From assembly GCA_016713325.1 (NCBI GenBank), contig JADJPJ010000070.1, forward strand, positions 1 to 12,814: a stretch of 12,814 nucleotides of DNA, in the 5' to 3' direction. Source of the DNA: Candidatus Flexifilum affinis. GTDB taxonomy: Bacteria > Chloroflexota > Anaerolineae > Aggregatilineales > Phototrophicaceae. The notes beneath the pieces are model-generated. The model had not been told where the DNA came from. It searched no databases and saw only the letters and a program-made list of their open reading frames with translations. The position numbers were made by a program, and so were the translations under genes. How positions within the stretch are numbered: position 1 is the stretch's first letter; each line of letters begins with the position of its first letter. Shown here one piece after another: positions 5,326 to 12,308 of the stretch.

Positions 5326-8028
5326 ACCGCCGCCACCGGGTGGCGGCTCGGCAAACTGGAAGGAGCGGATCAGCCGGCCGGTGTCGGCGTCCCACAGCCA
5401 GGCCAGCGGCGTGAACTGCGTATCGCGCCAGGCCATCAGGCGGGTTCCGTCGGGGCTCCAGGCCGCGCCGCCGGGGTCGAGCGCGAGCTCCGGGGCGCTG
5501 AACGTGCGCAGGGGCTCACCGGTCGCGCCGTCGAAGGTCACCAGGGAGACGCCCAGGCTGTCATTTTCCGGCGTGCCGATAGTGTAGGCGAGGACCTCGT
5601 TTCCGCCCGGACGCCAGGCCGGGGCGCTGATGAAGCCGTCGATCTCCTGCTCCCACAGGAGCGCGCCGGAGTTCGCGGCGTGTACGGCCAGACCCCCGTT
5701 GTACCAGACCAGGACGAGAGATTCGTCCGGGCTGAAGAGCGCGTCGCGCGCATAGACCAGCCGCTCCAGCGCCGGATTGAGCTGCCAGATCGGCCGGTGC
5801 GTCCGGACATCCCAGAGCGTCACCTGATCGCCCGAGGCGGTCAGGACGCGCCCCTCGTCGGCGCTGAAGCGCGCAGAATCGACGGGGCACTGGTGCGGCA
5901 GCGAGACGATCGTCTCAGAAGGCGCGGCCAGGCTCCAGAGGGTGGTGGCCGGTTGCAGCTCGGTGTCGGTGCGCATCATCAGCCCGCCCCCGTCGAGCGT
6001 CCAGGCGACGGCGAGCCGGCTGAAGTCGCCGCCCAACGGCTGCCCGTGCCCGGCGCTGACCAGCGCCTCGCCCGAGGCGGCATCCCAGAGGGTGAAGTCG
6101 CCTGAGGAGTCCAGCGTGGCGAAGCGCTGCCCGTCCGGTGACCAGGCGGCATCGTAAATCGCGCCCCGCATGTTGATGGGATAGAGGAAGCCGTCGGACA
6201 GCATTCCGTCGGCCAGATGGATGACGCGCGCGCTGTCCCATCCGACGAGGAGGGCATCCGTCTCGCGCGGGCTGACGACGAAGTAGGCGACGGCGCCGAC
6301 GCTGTCCACGGACCACAGCACGCGGCCCGTCGCCGTGTCGAACATCTGCACGCCGGCATTGTCGTCGGTGGCGACCAGCAGCCGTTTGCCTTCTTCGATC
6401 CAGGCGTGGGCGCTGGCGGCGGTCGCCTCGCGGGCGATGAGGTTGCGGGTTTCGCCGGTAGCGGCGTCGATCAGCAGACCGGAGCCATAGGTGAAGGCGA
6501 TCCACAGCATGCGGCTGGAAGGCGACCAGATGGACCGGGAAGCGTCGAACGTCACCGAGTAGGAGTCGCCCAGCGTCACCAGCGGCACGATCCGGCTCAG
6601 CTTGCGCGTGGCGACATCCCACAGTTCGAGTGCAAGATCGGCGTCGTCGTTGACGAGATAGGCCACCTGGGCGCCGTCGGGGCTGAGCGCGGCATAGCGG
6701 CCGTAGACGAAGGTGCCTTCAGAAGCAGGGATCTGCAAATCGAAGACGGCGCCGGTGACGCTGTCCCAGACCTTGGCCCAGGCGCTCAGCCGGTTCGGGT
6801 TGCGCCAGAGGATCATCAGGCGCCGGCCGTCCGTGCTGAAATAGACCTCGTCGAAGACGAAGGCCTCAGCATTCAGGGGCAGGCGGCCGATCGTCCGGCC
6901 GCTGTCGACATCCAGCACCACGACTTCGCCCTCGAAGGTCCAGTAGGCGATGCGCTCACCATTCGGGCTGAAGACCCCGCCGACGATGCTGCTGTCGGTC
7001 ACGGGCAGCTCGCGCGGTGCGTCGAGGGCGGCTGAATTCAGGCGGAGGGCCTGGCTGGTCACCTGGGCGAACCGCATGCGCGGCTCATCCCAGAAGAGCA
7101 GGCCGCCCAGCTCGGCTCTGGCGTAGATGGGGAAGGCGACCGCGCGGTACAGGGCGGATTCGCTCTGCGAGGTGGAGACGGTCTGGTACTGGCGCGCCGC
7201 TTCGACGGCCAGGATGAGCGCGTTCTGCTGGTCAGACGTGTTCAACTGCTGGCGCGACTGTTCGGCCAGCAGCAGGGAGCGCGAGGTGAAGAGGTCGCGC
7301 GCCACCTGCGTGCCCAGGCCTTCGACGGTGGCCTGCTGCGCCAGCGCGGCGTCGACCGTCAGGGGAATGGGCGACAGGGTGGCACCGGCCTCGATGATGG
7401 CGGTCGAGGCGACGTCGCGTTCCGCCAGCGCCGTGGCCCGCTGCGCGTCGGCGATCGACAGTTGGGCGACGGCCGTCTCCTGGCCGGAGAGGATCTCCTG
7501 GTTGAGCGCCTGTGCATAGGCGACATCAGCCTGCGCCGTCTCGCGCTGGGCGACGGCGGTGGCCTGCGTGCTGCCGGCATTCAGCGCCGTCACGCCGGCC
7601 CAGATCGAGGTGACGATGGCCAGGAACATGATCACCAGGCCGACGACGATCACCCGCTGGAAGTTCTGCACCCGCCGGGCGATGGCTTCGTCACGCTGGC
7701 GCTGGCGGGTCTGCGCCGCGTCGGATTCGGCCAGGAACTGGGCTTCCAGCGCGCTCGGCATGGAGCGGGCGGCCCAGGCTTCGCTGTCGCTCAACTGCGT
7801 GCCGCGATACAGGCGGTCGGCAGGGCGGCCGCGGCGGTTCCAGTCGGCGGCGTCGGAGGACACCGCCTTTTGCAGCAGCACGTCCTCACGGGCGGCGCGC
7901 AGCCACCCCCCCAGCCGCTCCCATTCGCGGATCAGCGCCTCGTGGCTGACCTCGATGGTCTCGACGCTGGCCGAACGGTCGGCAATCAGCAGGCGGGCGG
8001 CGACGAAGGCGTCGGCCACCTCCTGCAA
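5125..8028 (-). CDS. Middle part of the receptor: end of STAND module, membrane helix, helical linker, WD40 propeller
   Basis: This open frame continues the receptor after the frame change at 8043-8045; its apparent TTG start at 8028 is internal, not a real start. First comes VSHEALIREWERLGGWLRAA, the conserved end of the nSTAND1 helical module. Then a basic stretch (RQRQRDEAIARRVQNFQR) leads into one strong membrane helix (VIVVGLVIMFLAIV..., DNA about 7660-7595). An Ala/Gln/Glu-rich helical linker of about 120 residues follows (ATAVAQRETAQADVAYAQ). The linker leads to ALILAVEAARQYQT, then WD40-type blades such as VFSPNGERIAYW, ALSPDGAQVAYL, AWSPDGQRFATL, RVLTASGDQVTLWDV and AWSPDGTRLMAW. By the positive-inside rule the propeller lies outside the cytoplasm. 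From about 5325 to 5125 the frame is wrong because of the G10 tract. WD40 propellers bind proteins or other ligands; the ligand is unknown. Confidence 0.85.
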   Translation of the reverse strand: MQEVADAFVAARLLIADRSASVETIEVSHEALIREWERLGGWLRAAREDVLLQKAVSSDAADWNRRGRPADRLYRGTQLSDSEAWAARSMPSALEAQFLAESDAAQTRQRQRDEAIARRVQNFQRVIVVGLVIMFLAIVTSIWAGVTALNAGSTQATAVAQRETAQADVAYAQALNQEILSGQETAVAQLSIADAQRATALAERDVASTAIIEAGATLSPIPLTVDAALAQQATVEGLGTQVARDLFTSRSLLLAEQSRQQLNTSDQQNALILAVEAARQYQTVSTSQSESALYRAVAFPIYARAELGGLLFWDEPRMRFAQVTSQALRLNSAALDAPRELPVTDSSIVGGVFSPNGERIAYWTFEGEVVVLDVDSGRTIGRLPLNAEAFVFDEVYFSTDGRRLMILWRNPNRLSAWAKVWDSVTGAVFDLQIPASEGTFVYGRYAALSPDGAQVAYLVNDDADLALELWDVATRKLSRIVPLVTLGDSYSVTFDASRSIWSPSSRMLWIAFTYGSGLLIDAATGETRNLIAREATAASAHAWIEEGKRLLVATDDNAGVQMFDTATGRVLWSVDSVGAVAYFVVSPRETDALLVGWDSARVIHLADGMLSDGFLYPINMRGAIYDAAWSPDGQRFATLDSSGDFTLWDAASGEALVSAGHGQPLGGDFSRLAVAWTLDGGGLMMRTDTELQPATTLWSLAAPSETIVSLPHQCPVDSARFSADEGRVLTASGDQVTLWDVRTHRPIWQLNPALERLVYARDALFSPDESLVLVWYNGGLAVHAANSGALLWEQEIDGFISAPAWRPGGNEVLAYTIGTPENDSLGVSLVTFDGATGEPLRTFSAPELALDPGGAAWSPDGTRLMAWRDTQFTPLAWLWDADTGRLIRSFQFAEPPPGGGGGGGAAARPSAARSTICSSRIRPRPARAGARAGGPSSPGVWTTRCACGTATAAKKPGAFSIGRGMPS
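5316..5325 (-). other. Ten-base G tract at a reading-frame change
   Basis: On the coding (minus) strand a run of ten G follows GGTGGCGGCGGT. The frame upstream is WD40 and so is the frame downstream, but they are offset by one base; 8 or 11 G would join them. Next to it on the 5' coding side lies a 9-bp hairpin (5329-5337 with 5339-5347). Such a tract can slip during replication, transcription or sequencing. Confidence 0.9.
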
Positions 8029-9580
8029 GCGGCGTGTCTGCTCCCGGATCGGTCAGCTCCAGTTCGGCCATAGCGGCGCGGCGGCGGGTGGTGTCCTGCT
8101 CGGTGGCGCCCGGCTCGATCAGGCGGAGGAACAGGCCGCGCGCCAGCCGGCGGTGCTCGTCGCTGGACAGGGCGTTGTAGGTCGCTTCGGCGTGATTGGC
8201 CAGCGCCCCTTTGACCCGGCCGAGCGCCTCATAGGCCTCGTTGGTCAGGCGCGATCCGTCGCGCTTCTCGTAGAGCTGGTCGAGCGTGAACTGCAAGAGC
8301 GGCAGCGCCCCGGCCTGGTCGCGCACGTCGAAGATCAGCTCGCCGACCAGCCCCGGATCGAAACTGAGGCCGACGGCGACGGCCGGCTTAAGCACTACGT
8401 CGTAGAGTTCGGCCAGCGACATGGGCAGCACGGCCCGGCTGTGCATCTCGAACAGGCGGCCCAGCGCCGGGTGGCGCAGCGGCTCGTCGTAGAAGTCGGC
8501 GCGCATGGTGACGATGAGGGTCAGGCGGCTGTCCGGCTCCTCGGCGGCCGTCGAGATCAGGTTGACGAACTGCGTCCGCTCGCCGTCGTTCGATGCCTGG
8601 GTGAAGACCTCTTCGAACTGGTCGATGTAGAGGACGACGCGGGCATCCGGCTTGCTGCTCAGGATCTGGCGGCTGAGGCTGGACAGGCCCTGGGTCGATT
8701 TGTGCTGAAGCTCCTCTTCAATGGTGAAGACGGGCTTCTGCGGCAGGGCCAGGGCGATCGTCTCGGCCAGCGCGCGGATCGGGCGGCTGCCGGGGACGAA
8801 CGGGTTGAGGTAAATCCACTTGTCGCTGCCGGGGAGCGCCCCTTCTTTCAGGCTGGGCAGCAGGCCGGCCATGACGGCGCTCGATTTGCCGCTGCCGCTG
8901 GCGCCGATCACGGCCAGGAAACCCGGCGCTTTGCGCAGATCGTCCACCAGCGTCTCGACGAAGGCCTCACGGCCGTAGAAGTCGACGCGGTCTTCGGCGC
9001 GGAAGGGGCGCAGACCCTTGTACGGGTTGCGCAGGGCGGCTTCGACAGTGGGAGCCGGCGCAGCGCCCCCACCATCGGTGGTGGTGCTAACGGCGGCGAC
9101 TTCGCCGGTGGCGGCCATGGCGGCGATGGCCGCACCCTCGGCGGCGGCAATGGCGGCAGCCGTTTCGATCAGGGCGTTGGCGTAGGCGTCGCCGCGGGCG
9201 TCGATGAACTGGGTGCGCCCCATGCCCATGCTGATGGCTTCCATCCATTCATTGCCGGCCGCCCAGACCGGGTAGATCGGCTTGCCGTACATGCGGGCGA
9301 TGGCCAGCTCATCGCTGACGTAGGGGGAGCGCCGTGACGACTCCGAGGCGACCAGCAGGATGGCCCGCGCCTCGCGGATGGCGTCGCGCAGGGTCTGCTC
9401 CCAGTCGGGGGTGCCGGGCTTGAGGCCCAGCTTGTCGATCCAGATGTTGATGTTCTGCTGCTGCAAGTCGCGGGCGTAGCGACGCACGAAGGCGATGTCC
9501 TGGCGGGAGTAGGAGATGAACACATGGGACTCGGTGGAGTCGATGGGATCCAGGCCAAGCGGGTTGGCGATTGGATTCAT
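7886..9580 (-). CDS. N-terminal part of the receptor: TIR domain and nSTAND1 NTPase
   Basis: The ATG at 9580 is chosen because the TIR domain starts right after it and GAAGG lies about 10 bases upstream. Residues 17-145 are a TIR domain: HVFISYSRQD (19-28), IWIDKLGLKPG, ILLVASESSRRS, and SPYVSDELA with E91 at the place of the catalytic glutamate of NAD-cleaving TIRs. An Ala-rich linker (140-184) leads to NPYKGLRPF (185-193) and FYGRE (201-205), the entry signature of nSTAND1 NTPases. Walker A is GASGSGKSS (226-234), Walker B VVLYIDQFEE (315-324), sensor LTLIVTMRADF (353-363), then ALPLLQFTLDQLYE in the winged-helix part. After about residue 512 the frame is lost (extra base at 8043-8045), so the ORF as read ends at 7886 with about 50 unrelated residues. 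Repaired, the protein is about 1,620 residues (4721-9580). Family role: NLR-like sensor whose oligomerised TIR depletes NAD or makes a signal, causing growth arrest. The trigger is unknown. Confidence 0.85.
   Translation of the reverse strand: MNPIANPLGLDPIDSTESHVFISYSRQDIAFVRRYARDLQQQNINIWIDKLGLKPGTPDWEQTLRDAIREARAILLVASESSRRSPYVSDELAIARMYGKPIYPVWAAGNEWMEAISMGMGRTQFIDARGDAYANALIETAAAIAAAEGAAIAAMAATGEVAAVSTTTDGGGAAPAPTVEAALRNPYKGLRPFRAEDRVDFYGREAFVETLVDDLRKAPGFLAVIGASGSGKSSAVMAGLLPSLKEGALPGSDKWIYLNPFVPGSRPIRALAETIALALPQKPVFTIEEELQHKSTQGLSSLSRQILSSKPDARVVLYIDQFEEVFTQASNDGERTQFVNLISTAAEEPDSRLTLIVTMRADFYDEPLRHPALGRLFEMHSRAVLPMSLAELYDVVLKPAVAVGLSFDPGLVGELIFDVRDQAGALPLLQFTLDQLYEKRDGSRLTNEAYEALGRVKGALANHAEATYNALSSDEHRRLARGLFLRLIEPGATEQDTTRRRAAMAELELTDPGADTPLAGGGRRLRRRPPADCRPFGQRRDHRGQPRGADPRMGAAGGVAARRP
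8043..8045 (-). other. Single-base frame change inside the receptor gene
   Basis: On the coding strand the context is GACCGATCCGGGAGCAGACA. Removing one G of GGG gives LTDPEQTRRLQEVADAF, joining the N-terminal and middle frames without a gap. The second frame has an in-frame TGA just upstream, so it cannot simply extend leftward as an independent gene. The extra base and the missing base at the G tract cancel overall, but the 2.7 kb between them is out of frame relative to the start. Confidence 0.85.
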
Positions 9581-9613
9581 GGTGTTCTGCCTTCGTATGG
9601 TTGGTCTGGCTTG

Positions 9614-9619
9614 ATTGTA
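9614..9619 (-). promoter_or_regulatory. Possible -10 box of the receptor gene
   Basis: On the minus strand TACAAT (9619 to 9614) matches the -10 consensus at five of six positions and lies 34 bases before the ATG at 9580. No good -35 box is present at 17 bases, so it may need an activator, or it may be chance. Confidence 0.25.
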
Positions 9620-9735
9620 GTGCAAAAACGGGTCGGGGGCGCGTTCTCCCCTGCGGCCCGGCGGCGGATCGTCTGCCATCCGTCAGGGTGAGGGTCCGCG
9701 CACGGCGTTAAGCTATAGGCAGGAGGATGTATTTA

Positions 9736-9831
9736 GTGCGCTTCCGCCAACGTCACGACCATGCGACCAGTCTCAAGGTTAATCGCCTGACTACTCTGCG
9801 GTTTGTGATGGCTGCTTCAAAGCATTGGTAA
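9736..9831 (+). CDS. Possible 31-residue leader peptide ahead of the TolB/PKD gene
   Basis: A GTG start at 9736 is preceded by AGGAGG (9721-9726), a perfect Shine-Dalgarno with 9 bases of spacing and the strongest one in the window. The ORF reads MRFRQRHDHATSLKVNRL and so on, ending SKHW and TAA at 9829-9831. The peptide is basic, with no membrane helix and no family I recognise. Its stop codon shares its last base with the AAGGA Shine-Dalgarno (9831-9835) of the GTG at 9843. Ribosomes finishing here would therefore be placed directly over the next gene's start, the usual layout for translational coupling or a leader peptide. There is no run of one amino acid that would suggest classic attenuation. 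Evidence is position and Shine-Dalgarno only; it may be chance. Confidence 0.35.
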   Translation: MRFRQRHDHATSLKVNRLTTLRFVMAASKHW

Positions 9832-9842
9832 AGGATCAGACG

Positions 9843-11054
9843 GTGAAAACCATCTCGTTCGCCTCGATTTTCTTCATGACTACGATCTTCTTCGTCACTC
9901 CGCAGATGAGTCTGTCACAAGAGCTTCCCACCTTGCTGGTGTTCACCTCAAATGCCGGACCCATCGACAAGACCGAATACAGCCTCTATTGGCGAAACCT
10001 TTCCAACTCAGTTTCGTGGCGTTTCGTCACCGCGCTTAGAGGTAGTGATATTTGGCGCGTCGAGCAGGCAGACTGTGGCGATGGCAGTGACAATGTGTGG
10101 TTCACAGATCAATCATCGGTATACAAAGCGCGCTACGACGGCGGGCAAATCACCAACCTCCTGCCGCAGTCGTCCCCACGAGAGCTAGACCTTTCACCCG
10201 ATCTCCAGCAAATCGTTGTGAGTGCGTCCGGCCAAGTTCCGTCAGGTCCCGAACTGATAGTCTTACCGTCTAGGGGAGCAGGAGACGCTCAAATAACACA
10301 GAATGTGAGTATCGAAAGATATCCTCAATGGTCACCAAACGCCTCCTCAGTTGCCTATGTGATCCCTTCTCTGCAAGATGAACCATTGAACTACAAGGTC
10401 GCCGTTCACGACCTGACTTCAGGTATCACCCAGATCATCTTTGAAACTGGTTCGTACCTTTCCGATCTCGATTGGTCGCCGGACGGGACAACGTTTGTTT
10501 TCACCTCCGATATGGGGGGTGACCTCGATATCTACAGCATCGGCGTCGACGGCACGGGCCTGACGGCGCTCACCAGCGGCGAAGACTGGGATCTGAACCC
10601 GAAGTGGTCGCTTGACGGTAGTCAGATCGCCTTCAGCTCCAAACGCGACGGCGATGGCCTTCAGATCTTCCTCATGGATGCCGATGGGGCGAACCCGACT
10701 CGCATCACCGACACATCGTTCGCCAACTCGGATAACTACATGCAGTGCTGGATGCGTCCGGAACACCATCTGCCTGTTGCCGTGCCACAGGTGACGGTAC
10801 AGTCTATCCAGGGGGACGAAGGCATCGTCCTGCTCGACGGCTCGTCCAGCTATGATCCGGATGGCAGTGTGGCCGATTACCTCTGGTCAGACGGGTGGCA
10901 GCAGCAGATCGCGATCGGACCCACGGCGGTGGTCAGCATGAGTGTGGGGCAGCACCTTGTTTATCTGGAGGTCATCGATTCGCAAGGGCTTCAGGGAATC
11001 GGTTGGATGAGGGTTGATATTGCCGCCGCCGATTCCGCCGACCCCGGCGGCTGA
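9843..11054 (+). CDS. Exported TolB-like beta-propeller protein with PKD-like C-terminus
   Basis: I choose the GTG at 9843 (AAGGA at 9831-9835, 7 bases spacing) over the TTG at 9825; it starts exactly at a signal peptide (MKTISFASIFFMTTIFFVTP, cleavage near SLSQE). That gives 403 residues. Residues about 30-300 hold TolB/WD40-type blades: LDLSPDLQQIVVSAS, PQWSPNASSVAYV, DWSPDGTTFVFTSD, DLDIYSIGVDGTGL, KWSLDGSQIAFSSKRDG and IFLMDADGANPTRIT. Residues about 315-395 resemble a PKD domain (LLDGSSSYDPDGSVADYLW, then VYLEVIDSQG). Such proteins act outside the membrane in binding; no catalytic site or cell-wall anchor is seen. The first half is only about 45-50 % GC in lines I counted, the second about 60 %, so it may be a mosaic. 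It is divergent from the receptor gene, sharing a 262-base intergenic region, which could mean shared control. Confidence 0.8.
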   Translation: MKTISFASIFFMTTIFFVTPQMSLSQELPTLLVFTSNAGPIDKTEYSLYWRNLSNSVSWRFVTALRGSDIWRVEQADCGDGSDNVWFTDQSSVYKARYDGGQITNLLPQSSPRELDLSPDLQQIVVSASGQVPSGPELIVLPSRGAGDAQITQNVSIERYPQWSPNASSVAYVIPSLQDEPLNYKVAVHDLTSGITQIIFETGSYLSDLDWSPDGTTFVFTSDMGGDLDIYSIGVDGTGLTALTSGEDWDLNPKWSLDGSQIAFSSKRDGDGLQIFLMDADGANPTRITDTSFANSDNYMQCWMRPEHHLPVAVPQVTVQSIQGDEGIVLLDGSSSYDPDGSVADYLWSDGWQQQIAIGPTAVVSMSVGQHLVYLEVIDSQGLQGIGWMRVDIAAADSADPGG

Positions 11055-11066
11055 GCGTGCACCCTC

Positions 11067-11198
11067 GTGACGGCCACGCACGAGTTCGGATGCCTGACAC
11101 ATCTGGGGGTCATGTTCGAAGGGATAGCGGCGGCGGCTCTGCGGGCGCAGTGGCCTGCCGAAGCCTGCGATCTGCCGCTTTACCCGGCCTTCGAGTAA
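11067..11198 (+). pseudogene. Short coding-like fragment, possible gene remnant
   Basis: In the same frame as the TolB stop, a 43-codon open stretch from GTG 11067 to TAA 11196-11198 reads VTATHEFGCLTHLGVMFEG, then AAAALRAQWPAEACDLPLY and AFE. It has high third-position GC and an amphipathic, protein-like composition. It lacks a Shine-Dalgarno and is too short to be a usual gene. It looks like the surviving C-terminus of a lost gene. I cannot name the family. Confidence 0.2.
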
Positions 11199-11241
11199 GA
11201 GGAGCTCGGGCACGTCGCATCTGTCGTATCGAGTTCCATGC

Positions 11242-11247
11242 TAGACT
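11242..11247 (+). promoter_or_regulatory. Possible -10 box (TAGACT) of the DUF3179 gene
   Basis: TAGACT, identical to the box ahead of the GT2 gene, lies 35 bases before the ATG at 11283. The sequence upstream offers only a poor -35 (CTGTCG, 15 bases away). Confidence 0.3.
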
Positions 11248-11282
11248 GATCTCGAACACGATAACATGAATACAGGGATACC

Positions 11283-12272
11283 ATGCAGCCGACCCCCGAC
11301 TTCGACGTTTCGCGCGCCGTCCTCGCCGATTACGGCAGCGCCTACAGCCCCGCCCGCCTGGAGGTAACGGCCGTCCGGCCGCTCGCCGACGCCCTGGCCG
11401 CCGGTCAGATCGCCGCCGATTCCCACCTGCTTGCCTTCGAGATCGGCGGGACGCTGCTCGCCGTGCCCATGTCGATCGTGCTGGCCTACAACGTCATGCA
11501 GGGCGTACTCCCCAGCGGCCAGCCGTGGCTGATGACCTTCTGCAACGCCTGCAACACCGGCATGGTCTTCGACCCCACGCTGAATGGTCGGACGCTGCAC
11601 TTTCAGCGGCGCGGCGCCTATGACGGCCTGATGCTGATCTGGGACGAGGAGACCGGCTCCTACTGGCAGCACATCCGCGGCGAAGGGCTGCACGGGCCGA
11701 GCGCCGGGGCGCAGCTCCGTTCACTGGCCGTCACCCGCCAGATGAGCGCTTCCGAGGCGGCGCGCCAGGCCGGGGCGCTGCTCGTCCAGCACGATCTGAG
11801 CGAGGCGCAGCAGCGTTTTTCGCGTTCGATGGAGAAGATGCGCTCGAACCCCGCGACCGTCGAGGCTGGGATCGCCGCGACCTTCGCGGTCGGGGCCGAG
11901 GACACCCGCCGACCGCGCTTCGAGCTGGGCCTGGGCGTGTGGGGCGAGTCCGGGGCGCTGTTCGTGCCCGTCTCCACGCTCCATGCGCAGAACAACGCGG
12001 CAGTCACCCGTTTCGGCGGGCGCGGGCTGGTCGTCTATCTGGCCGAGGATGCCATCTCGCCGGCGGCGGTCTACGTCGAGACGGAGACGGCCCGCTGGGA
12101 AGGCGATACGCTCCGCGTGGACGGCGGCCGGTTCATCCGCAACGACGGGCTGTATGACTCGAAGGAGGAGGCGGCCCCCCGGCTCGCCGAGCGTCCGACC
12201 CAACTGCTGGTGCGCTGGTTCGGCTTCTCATTCACCTTCCCCGGCTGCGCGGTGCTGACGGTACAATCGTAA
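11283..12272 (+). CDS. DUF3179 family protein
   Basis: This 329-residue protein has the DUF3179 core: TFCNACNTGMVFDP at 85-98 (CxxC, C87 and C90), followed by LMLIWDEETGSYWQH (116-130) and the GEGLHGP segment. The family typically reads (F/Y)C-x-x-CN-(S/T)-G and then D-x-x-T-G-S-x-W. Its reaction is not established; the paired cysteines suggest metal binding or redox chemistry, which is inference. There is no signal peptide or membrane helix, although many relatives are exported, so this one looks cytoplasmic. The middle insertion (about 155-195), rich in Ala, Glu and Gln, is probably helical. AGGGA at 11274-11278 sets the start. The next gene follows after 36 bases on the same strand and may be co-transcribed. 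The gene is intact. Confidence 0.85.
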   Translation: MQPTPDFDVSRAVLADYGSAYSPARLEVTAVRPLADALAAGQIAADSHLLAFEIGGTLLAVPMSIVLAYNVMQGVLPSGQPWLMTFCNACNTGMVFDPTLNGRTLHFQRRGAYDGLMLIWDEETGSYWQHIRGEGLHGPSAGAQLRSLAVTRQMSASEAARQAGALLVQHDLSEAQQRFSRSMEKMRSNPATVEAGIAATFAVGAEDTRRPRFELGLGVWGESGALFVPVSTLHAQNNAAVTRFGGRGLVVYLAEDAISPAAVYVETETARWEGDTLRVDGGRFIRNDGLYDSKEEAAPRLAERPTQLLVRWFGFSFTFPGCAVLTVQS

Positions 12273-12308
12273 TCGTAGGTACCGACGCCGCTCACAAGAG
12301 GGATTGGA

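Noticed and set aside
5329..5347. Hairpin as transcription terminator
   Set aside because: It lies inside the propeller coding sequence and has no T tract; better read as a slippage or sequencing hazard beside the G10 tract.
6217..7035. 272-codon plus-strand open frame
   Set aside because: Antisense shadow of the WD40 blades; no recognisable domain or Shine-Dalgarno.
7559..9337. 592-codon open frame on the plus strand
   Set aside because: It lies antisense to the TIR-NTPase coding region; high GC without stops explains it, and its translation is Arg/Gly/Gln-rich with no domain, while the minus strand shows clear motifs.
9825..9842. TTG start at 9825 for the TolB/PKD gene
   Set aside because: The GTG at 9843 has AAGGA at 7 bases and starts directly with the signal peptide; the TTG has neither.
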